Both the position numbers and the translations under genes were made by a program. A stretch of 64,000 nt of DNA from Bordetella genomosp. 5 (GTDB taxonomy: Bacteria; Pseudomonadota; Gammaproteobacteria; Burkholderiales; Burkholderiaceae_B): positions 248,001 to 312,000 of the forward strand of contig NZ_NEVN01000007.1 in the NCBI RefSeq assembly GCF_002261475.1. The letters are read 5' to 3'. Positions 44,263 through 51,451 of the stretch are shown one piece after another; the stretch's first letter is position 1, and each line of letters opens with the position of its first letter. Below the pieces are notes generated by a model that made no database searches, was not told the origin of the DNA, and saw nothing but the letters and a program-made list of their open reading frames with translations.

Positions 44263-45410
44263 GACGCCAGCGCCACCGTGAAATCTTCCGTCTCGAGCTT
44301 TTCGAGCACGTCGTAAATGTTGTCGATTTTTCCGCCCAGCACCGAATAGCAGCCGGGCAGGTCCGCGTGTTTCTCGAAGAGAATGGGCCGGCCGTCGTCC
44401 ACTTCGTTTTTCATCAGCACCGTCTTTACCTCGAAGAGCGATTCCACATACTTCGCATCGCGCACCGCCGGCAGATAACGGCCCACGTCTCGCACCATCC
44501 GGTCGACCCGCGTGACGCGGTCGTAGTGACCGAGCCGCTCGTAGGGGTCGGCACCGCGCTGGTCCTGCCACTGGCAGTGCGGCGTATAGCGGACGTGCGA
44601 CAGGGTGTGCAGGCCGCGCGCGGGAAAGGGCATCATCGAAAAGAACGGGCCGTCCATTACGGTCACGCCGATGTCCTCGAGCACGGCGGGCACCTGCATC
44701 AGCGCCATCTCGGTCACTTCCTGCTTGAGGCGCGTCTGCGTGCCGGGAAAATCGCCGGAGAATTGATTGAGCCCGCTGTAGGTGCAGTTGAAAGCGTAGC
44801 GGCAGCGGATGGGCGAGCGCTCGCCCGACTTCGCCTCGGTCGCGACGCTCAGGCGCGGGTCGGACGCCGACCGGAAGATCGCCAGCGCGCGGTTGGAGGT
44901 CTGGATCTCGACGCCCGCCTCCCGCAGCGCATCGACGGCCCACGCCGCCAGCCGGGTCGCGTCGAAGGCGTACTCCTCGACCAGAAACACGTCTTCGATC
45001 AGCCTCGGCTCGAACAGCCTTTTCAGGCCGGGCTCCGCAGGCTTGATGCTGGCGCCGATCTCGCGGCAGAAGCGCTCGAACTGCCTGGCCGTGACCTTGG
45101 AATTGCGTCTTGCGATCGCGTATAGCTTGACGAAGTCGCGCTTGACCGCCTGCGGCCAGTCGTGCACGAAGCGCGGCATGTTGATCCGGCTGCGGAAGGC
45201 CGTCGTGAAGCTTCGGGGATAGTGATAACCGTTGTGCACGCGCGCCTGGTTGTTGTACGACGCGCGTGACAGCAGCGTGCGCTCGCGCTCCAGCAGAACG
45301 ACGCGCCGCATGCCGCGATGTTTGGCTAGGTAGATGGCGATCGCGGCGCCGTAGAAGCCGCCGCCGATGACGACGGCATCCGCGTCCGAATCCGGGAACG
45401 ACACGTTCAT
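44259..45410 (-). CDS. FAD-dependent oxidoreductase (DAO family)
   Basis: A 383-residue flavoprotein with the FAD-binding motif ADAVVIGGGFYGAAIAIYLA, the LLERE adenine-ribose segment and a C-terminal GGKIDNIYDV that fits the second FAD contact. DAO-family enzymes oxidise amines, amino acids or glycerol-3-phosphate. A copy within a glycan cluster, coupled by ATGA overlaps to a GT2 gene and an epimerase, suggests oxidation of a sugar or aminosugar intermediate, but I cannot name the reaction. Confidence 0.85.
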   Translation of the reverse strand: MNVSFPDSDADAVVIGGGFYGAAIAIYLAKHRGMRRVVLLERERTLLSRASYNNQARVHNGYHYPRSFTTAFRSRINMPRFVHDWPQAVKRDFVKLYAIARRNSKVTARQFERFCREIGASIKPAEPGLKRLFEPRLIEDVFLVEEYAFDATRLAAWAVDALREAGVEIQTSNRALAIFRSASDPRLSVATEAKSGERSPIRCRYAFNCTYSGLNQFSGDFPGTQTRLKQEVTEMALMQVPAVLEDIGVTVMDGPFFSMMPFPARGLHTLSHVRYTPHCQWQDQRGADPYERLGHYDRVTRVDRMVRDVGRYLPAVRDAKYVESLFEVKTVLMKNEVDDGRPILFEKHADLPGCYSVLGGKIDNIYDVLEKLETEDFTVALAS

Positions 45411-46432
45411 GCCGCGGCCTGATCCGAGGGGCGGGAATCGCGCGCCGCCGTTGGCGAAACACTCTCGATATTCAGCTTTTCGCGGCGGCTGATGCGCGTG
45501 CTCGTGAACTCCTGGCCCACGTGATAAAGCGGCCCCTCGTTACTGAGGCTCGCCATATGCAGCACATATTCGCCCAGCACCAGCAGCACGAGCGAAATCA
45601 GGAAAAACATGCCCGACAGCTGGGAAGACAGGCTGACCCAACCGGGCGCCACGTCGGATTTGAACAGCGCGACGGCGACCACGTACAGCGAATAAACCAG
45701 ATTGGCGAGCGCGCCGAACAGCGACAGCGAGGTGACGAGCCGCATCGGCGCATGCGTCGTGGAAACCAGCAGCCGCATGCCGCGATCGATGCTTTCGCGA
45801 AGTTTTTTGGTGTTGTTGGCGCGCGGCGGGGTGCTGTACTCGAGATTGATGCGCGCGAATCCCGCGGTGGCCGGTAGGTGCCGATAAGACACGGCCGGCT
45901 GCGGATGCTGCATGATGAAGTTCACGACGCGCTTGCTCAGCAGACGATACTGGGGCGCGTCTTTGGCCAGATGAATGCCGTTGAAGACCTTGTACAGAAA
46001 ATTGAAGGCGGCGCACGCGGCGCGATACGCCAGGCTGCGGGGCGGCTTCTGGCGGTTGTTGGCGAACACCACGTCCGCCCCCAGCACCGCCTTATCGAGC
46101 ATTTCGGGCAGAAAGCCGATGTCGTCGAGCATGGGATCGATCACCGCCACGAAATCGCCCAGGGCATTTTCCAGCCCGACCCACGACGCGGTGTCGCCAT
46201 CGACCTCTTTGGTGAGCGCATACACCTGCATGTCCGGGTAGCCCGAATGCCCGGTCAGGTTTTTGAGGATGCAGATGCTGTCGTCGTCGGACGCGTTGTC
46301 GACGATGATCAGCTCGCACGCGGGCACCAGCGATGACAGTTTTTCGGTGGCGTTCCGGACGATGCTCTCCAGCTGATGGGCCTGGTTGCGCACCACATAA
46401 ACGACCGATAGAAATACCGGGAAAAATGCCAT
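45407..46432 (-). CDS. GtrB-like family 2 glycosyltransferase with two membrane helices
   Basis: A 341-residue GT2 enzyme. FPVFLSVVYVVRNQ and ELIIVDNASDDDS form the nucleotide-sugar fold, and FVAVIDPMLDD supplies the DxD-like metal site. Two C-terminal helices (about 225-250 and 265-290, the latter near LSGMFFLISLVLLVLGEYVLH) match GtrB/DPM3-type bactoprenol glycosyltransferases. The start at 46432 (MAFFPVFLS) has AAGAG just upstream; an ATG at 46477 adds 15 residues. It is the first gene of the minus-strand cluster and may make the undecaprenyl-phosphate-linked sugar. Confidence 0.87.
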   Translation of the reverse strand: MAFFPVFLSVVYVVRNQAHQLESIVRNATEKLSSLVPACELIIVDNASDDDSICILKNLTGHSGYPDMQVYALTKEVDGDTASWVGLENALGDFVAVIDPMLDDIGFLPEMLDKAVLGADVVFANNRQKPPRSLAYRAACAAFNFLYKVFNGIHLAKDAPQYRLLSKRVVNFIMQHPQPAVSYRHLPATAGFARINLEYSTPPRANNTKKLRESIDRGMRLLVSTTHAPMRLVTSLSLFGALANLVYSLYVVAVALFKSDVAPGWVSLSSQLSGMFFLISLVLLVLGEYVLHMASLSNEGPLYHVGQEFTSTRISRREKLNIESVSPTAARDSRPSDQAAA

Positions 46433-46852
46433 TCTCTTGGTCCCTTCCGAGCCTGCGATCGCTATGCAATCGCGCATATCCGCAAAATTTTTTCATCCTA
46501 AATTTCGGGAGGGCCGAAGACTCACACACATCCTCGCAATGAATGGAAGAAACGCCATTGCGGCGGCGCGGTTGCGGCAGCGCGGTTGCGCCGACGACGA
46601 GGCGCGCCCAGAGCGGAGCCGGCGCAGAACCACCCAGGCGGCGCGGGCGCATGTCAGGACGGGATCGGTGTGGCGGGATGCGAGCGCGACGCCGGTTCAG
46701 GGCGGAGCGACTCGGGCGCGTCGGTCCGGAAAGAATGGAAAGGAATACGCGCGGGCGTCGTCGCGTGGGGCGGACGCGGGCTACCCATAGGGTGGCCCGG
46801 CATGCGCCGGGGAGATTTCCGAGCGCGTGACGGGCGAGAGGAAGCCCAAAAG
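46433..46852. other. Intergenic region upstream of the glycan cluster
   Basis: About 420 bp without a supported gene. Next to the cluster (46433-46530) it is AT-rich, which would suit a promoter, but I find no clear -10/-35 pair. The rest is GC-rich, with a short direct repeat of GCGCGGTTGCG about 15 bases apart near 46563-46590. Confidence 0.5.
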
Positions 46853-46884
46853 AAAAAACCCCAACCGCGAAGGGTTGGGGTTTT
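46853..46884 (-). terminator. Intrinsic terminator of ssrA
   Basis: A 12-bp perfect stem (AAAACCCCAACC / GGTTGGGGTTTT), 6-base loop, with a T-run on the minus strand, seven bases beyond the CCA end of the tmRNA. Confidence 0.93.
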
Positions 46885-46890
46885 GAATAG

Positions 46891-47280
46891 TGGTGGAGCC
46901 GGGGGGAATTGAACCCCCGTCCGCAAGCCCTCCACAGTCAGTTCTACATGCTTAGTCGATCTATTTGGATTTAACCCTGGACTTAGCCGATCAACGGGCC
47001 GGACCAGGGCGATTCACGTAATTTAAACCTACGCCGTGTGACCCCAGCGCAGACCGATTCCTTGTGAATGTCGCTGCTGCGGTTCGGGGGTTACCCCCCT
47101 AAAGAGTTGCCTCTTCCCGCCTGACCCAAGGACAGATCAGTGCAGCGGCTCACCGCTTAAGCGGCGAGAGCGAAACGCTCGTCGTTGGCGTTTAGTTTGT
47201 TTCCAGTGGTTTTACGAGCGTACTGGTGCTCGGCATGCCCTGAGCTGCTTCATGACCCACGTCGAATCCGGATCGGCCCC
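46891..47280 (-). ncRNA. ssrA: Transfer-messenger RNA
   Basis: Rescues stalled ribosomes and tags their products for proteolysis. The 390-base RNA starts GGGGCCG and ends CGGCTCCACCA; these form the 7-bp tRNA-like acceptor stem with one G-U pair. The T-arm GGGGGTTCAATTCCCCC precedes the end. The tag frame (47157-47189) reads ANDERFALAA then TAA, identical to the tag reported for Bordetella, and gives good evidence of the family. The CCA is encoded. A terminator follows immediately. Confidence 0.97.
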
Positions 47281-47291
47281 AGGTGATCTCT

Positions 47292-47297
47292 ATTGTA
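47292..47297 (-). promoter_or_regulatory. Probable -10 element of ssrA
   Basis: TACAAT on the minus strand lies 11 bases before the mature 5' end of tmRNA, a plausible distance for a primary transcript trimmed by RNase P. The -35 region (C/A-rich) is not a good match. Confidence 0.45.
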
Positions 47298-47350
47298 CGC
47301 CAAAAGCGGGACGGGTTTTCGCGGGGCGCTGCCCCGGCGGCGCAGAGGTC

Positions 47351-47410
47351 CGGCGGCCGGCGCCCCGGCGGCCGGCGCCCCGGCGGCTGGCGCCCCGGCA
47401 GCTGGCGTCA
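47351..47410. repeat. 15-bp tandem repeat, four copies
   Basis: CGGCGGCCGGCGCCC is repeated at 47351, 47366, 47381 (one change) and 47396 (several changes) in the 192-bp gap between ssrA and the MFS gene. The period is divisible by three, but no convincing gene spans it. Confidence 0.8.
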
Positions 47411-47472
47411 CGAAGCCCGGCGTTCCGCCGGCCGGAGCGCCTGCGCCGCGTGAACGAGCGCCCCGCCCTCCC

Positions 47473-48699
47473 TCAGCCCCGGCCTTCCGCGCAGGACGCG
47501 GGCGTGGGGCACGTCAGCGCGTGGGCCTCGGCCGACCCCCGGGCATCGCGGGCGCGGGCCCGGCGCGTGGCGCCCATCAGCGCCACGCCCACCGCGATCG
47601 CAGCCGCCACGATCAGGGCGGAGGTCCAGCCCAGCGCGGCCAGGCCCAGCCGGTCGATGATCGCGCCGCCGATCACGGCGCCCACGCCGATGCCGATGTT
47701 GGCGCCGGAGATGTTCAGCGAGGCGGCGAAGGCCGGCGCCTGCGGCGCGGACTTCATCACGCGCACATGGCACACGAGGAACAGCGCGGCCTGCGCGATG
47801 CCCCAGGCGCCCAGCGCGATGGCCAGCAGCACGGGCGCGTCCATCACGGTGGTGACGAAGGTGAGCCCGAAGGCCATCAGGGCGGCAAAAAACAGCGTGG
47901 TACCGAGCGGGCTTCGGTCGACCAGCCGGCCGCCGATCCAGTTGCCCAGGATGCCGATACCGCCGAACGCCATCATGCTCCAGCCCACGACCTTGCCGTC
48001 GAAGCCGCCCAGACGCTCCAGCATGTCGGCCAGATAGGTGTAGGCGGTGAACATGCCGGTAAAGATCAGCAGCGACAGCAGCACGTGGGTGACCACGATG
48101 GGGTCGCGCACGATGCGAAGCTGCGTGGCGAAGCGGATGGTCTCGCCGGCCATGCGCTTCTGGGGGAAATACACCATCAGCAGCAAGGCTTTGGCGAACG
48201 CCACGGCCGCCAGCACGCCGAAGGCGGCGCGCCAGCCGAACGCGTCGGAGATCAGCACGCCGATCGGAATGCCGAACACCGTGGCCGCGACGATGCCGAA
48301 GGCCACGGTGGAAATGGCGCGGCCCGCGTAGGCCGGGCCGACGATCTCGACCGCGGTGGCGCTGGCGAGCGACCAGAACACCGGCAACGTGAGCGCCGGA
48401 ATGAAGCGCGCCACGGCCATGACCCAGATGTTGGGCGCCAGCGCGGCCGCCACGTTGGACAGGCCGAACACGATCAGCACGCCGATGAACAGGCGCTTGC
48501 GCTCGATGTTGGCCATCAGGGCGGTCAGGAACGGGCCGGCGGCCGCCACCGTGAAGGCGAACAGCGACACCAGCAGGCCGGCCTGCGACACGGTGACCTG
48601 GAGGTCGCGCGCCATGGGCGGCAAGAGGCCGATGATGAGAAATTCGGTGGTCAGGATGGTGAATCCGGCCGCCGACAGCAGCAGAATAGGCAAAAGCAT
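47473..48699 (-). CDS. MFS transporter, DHA1 drug/metabolite exporter type
   Basis: A 408-residue inner-membrane exporter with 12 predicted helices. FLIIGLLPPMARDL after helix 1 and ERKRLFIGVLIVFGLSNVAAA between helices 2 and 3 correspond to the DHA1 (AraJ/YdhP/NepI-like) family, and GIPIGVLISDAFGWR is the antiporter motif C region. The start at 48699 follows GGGAACACC; 16 extra residues upstream are not typical. The C-terminal 35 residues are polar and low in complexity. Substrate unknown. Confidence 0.93.
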   Translation of the reverse strand: MLLPILLLSAAGFTILTTEFLIIGLLPPMARDLQVTVSQAGLLVSLFAFTVAAAGPFLTALMANIERKRLFIGVLIVFGLSNVAAALAPNIWVMAVARFIPALTLPVFWSLASATAVEIVGPAYAGRAISTVAFGIVAATVFGIPIGVLISDAFGWRAAFGVLAAVAFAKALLLMVYFPQKRMAGETIRFATQLRIVRDPIVVTHVLLSLLIFTGMFTAYTYLADMLERLGGFDGKVVGWSMMAFGGIGILGNWIGGRLVDRSPLGTTLFFAALMAFGLTFVTTVMDAPVLLAIALGAWGIAQAALFLVCHVRVMKSAPQAPAFAASLNISGANIGIGVGAVIGGAIIDRLGLAALGWTSALIVAAAIAVGVALMGATRRARARDARGSAEAHALTCPTPASCAEGRG

Positions 48700-48879
48700 G
48701 GTGTTCCCTGCGCTGCGCAAAAAGGCAACGCGGACTGGCCCGGTCAACGGGCTATGGACTAGGTGATATCGGAGCTTGACGCGAGGTCAGGTGGCGCGCC
48801 GCGGTGGACGATCGAAGCGGCGGCTTGTCGAGGCGCTACTGTAGAACGGATTGCTCGCCGAATAAAGCCGGACGACTGG

Positions 48880-49115
48880 AAATGACTATCCGGCAGAACC
48901 GACAGAACGGGTAGGACCGGGAGAACCGACCGAACAGAGAGAACCGGGGGAGCCGGGAGAATCGGGAAGAGCCGGGAGCGCCGCGGGAGCCGGGAGGGGC
49001 CGGGAGGCGCCGGGGGGACCGGGGGATCGGGGGATCGGGCGATCGGGGGGACCGGAGCGCCGGGGTACCGGGAGGCACCGGAGGCATCGGGAGAACCGGA
49101 AGGAGCCGGCCGAAG
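48880..49115. repeat. Low-complexity CCGGGAGA-type repeat tract
   Basis: A degenerate, roughly 9-base periodic tract of CCGGGAG-, CCGGGGG- and GATCGGG-like units. It makes several open frames with Pro/Leu/Ser-rich triplets on the minus strand, but codon patterns are those of the repeat and no start/RBS pair is convincing. It sits in a 942-bp gene-free stretch (48700-49641). Confidence 0.75.
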
Positions 49116-49131
49116 AGCGGATGACGGGCAC

Positions 49132-49163
49132 AAAAAAAGTGCCGAAGGCGGCGCCTTCGGCAC
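49132..49163 (-). terminator. Orphan intrinsic terminator on the minus strand
   Basis: An 11-bp perfect stem (GTGCCGAAGGC / GCCTTCGGCAC) with a 3-base loop is followed on the minus strand by seven T. No convincing protein gene on that strand ends here, so it may end a small RNA or a short unrecognised gene lying at about 49164-49330. Confidence 0.85.
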
Positions 49164-49340
49164 AGGACCGCCGGAGGAACGATGCGCGAGGACTGGGCCC
49201 GCGACTCGTGCGGTACGCGCCAGCCGGTTCGTTGAGGGGTAAACAGGCCGACGCGAGCCCTGTTTATAAGTCGCCATCGCCGCCTCCATCCTCCCGAATA
49301 CACGCGCCCGCGGCTTCGCCCGCCCTGGCCGCACCGTGTG
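49164..49340 (-). other. Candidate small RNA or small ORF region ahead of the orphan terminator
   Basis: On the minus strand this segment has GGGAGG directly before an ATG at 49288 (a frame beginning MEAAMATYKQGSRR), which stays open through the terminator and so is unlikely to be the full explanation. It also contains an 8-bp inverted repeat (TAAACAGG / CCTGTTTA) at about 49228-49267. Together with the strong terminator this suggests a transcript, coding or not. No known family is recognised. Confidence 0.35.
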
Positions 49341-49354
49341 CGCGCCGACGAAGG

Positions 49355-49450
49355 AAGCGAGGAATGAAGCAGGAAAGCAGGGAAGGAACGAAGGAAGGAA
49401 GCAGGGAAGCAAGGAAGCAACGAAGGAAGGAAGCAAGCAAGAGAGGCAGC
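49355..49450. repeat. Purine-rich GGAA/GCAAGGAA simple repeat
   Basis: About 95 bases of nearly pure purine on the plus strand, made of degenerate GGAA and AGCAGGGAA units. It is a simple-sequence tract of the kind that changes length by slippage. No gene is supported in it. Confidence 0.8.
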
Positions 49451-49641
49451 CGACAGAAACCCTGAGACCTGCGCCGGCCACCAGGCTATTTCGCAATTCT
49501 TCTATTCGCTTGCCACCCGGATTCGCCCCTAATTACAGGAGTGCGACGAGGGCCGCTAGCGGTCATTGCCGCGTCGGCATCCTCGAGCCGGTGCCACAGG
49601 GTTCCGGCACGTCGCTCCCCCTTCCGCCGACCCCGTTTCCG

Positions 49642-50358
49642 ATGCGCATCCTCATTGCCGAAGACCACCCCGAGTGGGGCCACATTCTCCAGACCCACGT
49701 CGCGCAACTCGCCTACAGCAGCACCCTGTGCACGAGCTGCGAAGAGACGCTGACGGCCCTGAACGAAACCGGCCCCCAGATCCTGCTGACCGACGCGTTG
49801 CTCAGCGATGGCGACATCCGCGACGAGATTCCGGGCATCCGGCAGCGTCTGCCCGGCCTGGGCATCATCGTGCTCACCGCGCGCACGCATTTCGACGATC
49901 AGATCCGCGCCCTCACCGATGGGGCCGACTACTACCTCATCAAACCGATCAAGCTGCCGATCCTGACGGCCACCCTGACCGCGCTGGCGCGCCGCCTCGC
50001 GGCGCAGGCGCGCCACGCCTGCGCGAAAGCCGCGCCCGGATGGGTGTTCGACCGCGCGGCCAGCCTGCTGCTGCGGCCGTCCGACGGCGCATCGATCAAG
50101 CTCACCGACCGCGAAGGCACCGTGTTCTCGCTGCTCCTGCAGAACCCGACGTTTCCGGTGCGGCATCAGGCGCTGTGCCATGCGCTCGGCATCCCCGACT
50201 ACGCGTTCGATCCTCATCGGATCGACAGCCTGATGTATCGCGTGCGCAAGAAGCTGTTGCAGGTCGCGGACTCGCCGTTTTCGATCCGCAATGTCTACGC
50301 CGAAGGCTTTTTGCTGTCCACGGGCGGGGCCAGCGTGCAGTTCAGCAGCGAAACCTGA
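49642..50358 (+). CDS. Response regulator with a C-terminal winged-helix-like domain
   Basis: A 238-residue two-domain protein. The receiver domain (about 1-118) has the acid pair Glu7-Asp8, phosphoacceptor Asp51 (ILLTDALLSDGD), Thr79 and Lys101 (LIKPIKLP), all in place. The C-terminal region (about 140-230; LTDREGTVFSLLLQNP, then FDPHRIDSLMYRVRKKL, NVYAEGFLL) fits an OmpR/PhoB winged helix. No histidine kinase is adjacent. No strong ribosome-binding site precedes the ATG, although the MRILIAEDHPEW start is typical. Its upstream 942-bp region is gene-free. Confidence 0.88.
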   Translation: MRILIAEDHPEWGHILQTHVAQLAYSSTLCTSCEETLTALNETGPQILLTDALLSDGDIRDEIPGIRQRLPGLGIIVLTARTHFDDQIRALTDGADYYLIKPIKLPILTATLTALARRLAAQARHACAKAAPGWVFDRAASLLLRPSDGASIKLTDREGTVFSLLLQNPTFPVRHQALCHALGIPDYAFDPHRIDSLMYRVRKKLLQVADSPFSIRNVYAEGFLLSTGGASVQFSSET

Positions 50359-50380
50359 CCGCGCGCAGCGGCACCTTCCC

Positions 50381-51232
50381 TCAGCTCGCATCCACGCTGC
50401 CACCGCCACCCAGGAAGTGATTCGGGCGGCGCAGCGCCGGGTCGAACGGGTTGATGCGCGCGCCGATCTGCTGGGCCTCGCGCCGCAACATTTCCACGAT
50501 CATCGGCACCCGTTCCGGCGTCATGCGTTCCGACGGCGCGGCCACGCTGAGGGCTGCGACCACCGTGCCGTTGCGGTCGGTGATCGGTACGGCCAGGCCC
50601 ATGGTCCCGGGATACAGCGCCGGCCCGGAGCTGAGCGCGTAGTCTTTCTCCAGGCATTCTTTCAGCAGAACGCGCACCGAGATCTCGTCCATGAAGCCGA
50701 GGTGGCGCAGACGCGGAATATTGAATCGGATCACTTCCTCGCGCTCCGCTTCGGGCAGCCGGGCGAGCAGGATGAGACCCGCCTGGCCCAGGCCGAGCGG
50801 CATCTTGCCGCCGATATCGCCCGTGTGCGAGCGCACCGGAAACGGCCCGTCGATACGATCCAGGCACACCGCATCGAAGCCGTGGCGCACCAGCACGAAC
50901 ACGGTGTCGTTGAGCATGCCTGACAGGCGCAGCAGCGCCGGCCGGCACACATCGCGCAGCGTGGAGTGACGGTTGCCCGCCGACGCGGCCAGCGCGAAGA
51001 ACGCCACGCTCAGCTGGTAGGCCTTGCTCTGCGCCGGCTGCTCCACCATGTCTTCCTGGATGAGGGCCTGCAACACGCGGTGCGCCGTCGCCGGCGCCTG
51101 GCCGGTGCGCGCCGCGATCTCGGTCAGGCGCAGGCGCTCGCCCTGTGCCTCGGCGAGTACGCGCAACACGCTGAAGGCCCGCTGCAGCGATCCGGGCGCG
51201 CCGGACTCGCCAGCCTCTTTTTTATCCGCCAT
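50381..51232 (-). CDS. IclR-family transcriptional regulator
   Basis: A 283-residue regulator with an N-terminal winged helix (about 18-75; SLQRAFSVLRVLAEA and LTEIAARTGQAPATAHRVLQAL) and a C-terminal effector domain (about 90-265; PVRSHTGDIGGKMPLGLGQAG, YALSSGPALYPGTMGLAVPI). AAGGA precedes the start at 51232. It is divergent from the ABC transporter operon with a 219-bp shared regulatory region, so it most likely controls that operon in response to its substrate. Confidence 0.93.
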   Translation of the reverse strand: MADKKEAGESGAPGSLQRAFSVLRVLAEAQGERLRLTEIAARTGQAPATAHRVLQALIQEDMVEQPAQSKAYQLSVAFFALAASAGNRHSTLRDVCRPALLRLSGMLNDTVFVLVRHGFDAVCLDRIDGPFPVRSHTGDIGGKMPLGLGQAGLILLARLPEAEREEVIRFNIPRLRHLGFMDEISVRVLLKECLEKDYALSSGPALYPGTMGLAVPITDRNGTVVAALSVAAPSERMTPERVPMIVEMLRREAQQIGARINPFDPALRRPNHFLGGGGSVDAS

Positions 51233-51277
51233 TCGTTTTCCTTGATCGGAAAAAATAAGCACTCTTAAAAACCTTCG

Positions 51278-51292
51278 TTCCATTTTACGGAA
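51278..51292. promoter_or_regulatory. Candidate IclR operator
   Basis: TTCC-attttac-GGAA is a near-perfect 15-bp palindrome in the AT-rich divergent region, 46 bases from the IclR start. A second TACGGAA half-site occurs near 51316, about 30 bases further on. Placement upstream of the proposed ABC promoter suits activation or repression of both genes. Confidence 0.5.
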
Positions 51293-51330
51293 TTTATTGA
51301 AGAAAAATTCACGTCTACGGAAAAACACCC

Positions 51331-51360
51331 TTGACCCGCCAAATGACGCCCTCCTAGACT
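51331..51360 (+). promoter_or_regulatory. Candidate promoter of the ABC transporter operon
   Basis: TTGACC (51331-51336) and TAGACT (51355-51360) with an 18-base spacer, about 90 bases before the first gene of the operon. Confidence 0.55.
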
Positions 51361-51451
51361 GCGCTGCATCGAATGACGGCCCCGGCCACCACCGGGGTGG
51401 TCGCGAGGTCAGTCAGCACAAGGCCGCAAGCACGGCCAAACGGGGCGGAAA

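Noticed and set aside
43465-45462. A 665-codon fusion of the flavoprotein region with the epimerase
   Set aside because: Its first two thirds is an off-frame reading of the flavoprotein gene. The epimerase begins at its own ATG (44262), overlapping the flavoprotein stop.
46891-46930. A tRNA gene on the minus strand (T-arm and CCA-like end)
   Set aside because: It is the 3' half of the tmRNA; the matching 5' half and tag frame are found up to 47280.
47281-47472. Phage attachment site or integrase remnant beside ssrA
   Set aside because: ssrA is a common integration site, but I see no integrase gene and no duplicated ssrA 3' end in the window.
48759-49496. A 245-codon minus-strand frame through the low-complexity region
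   Set aside because: Its residues follow the DNA repeats (Pro/Leu/Ser/Arg runs), it reads straight through a strong terminator, and alternative frames look the same.
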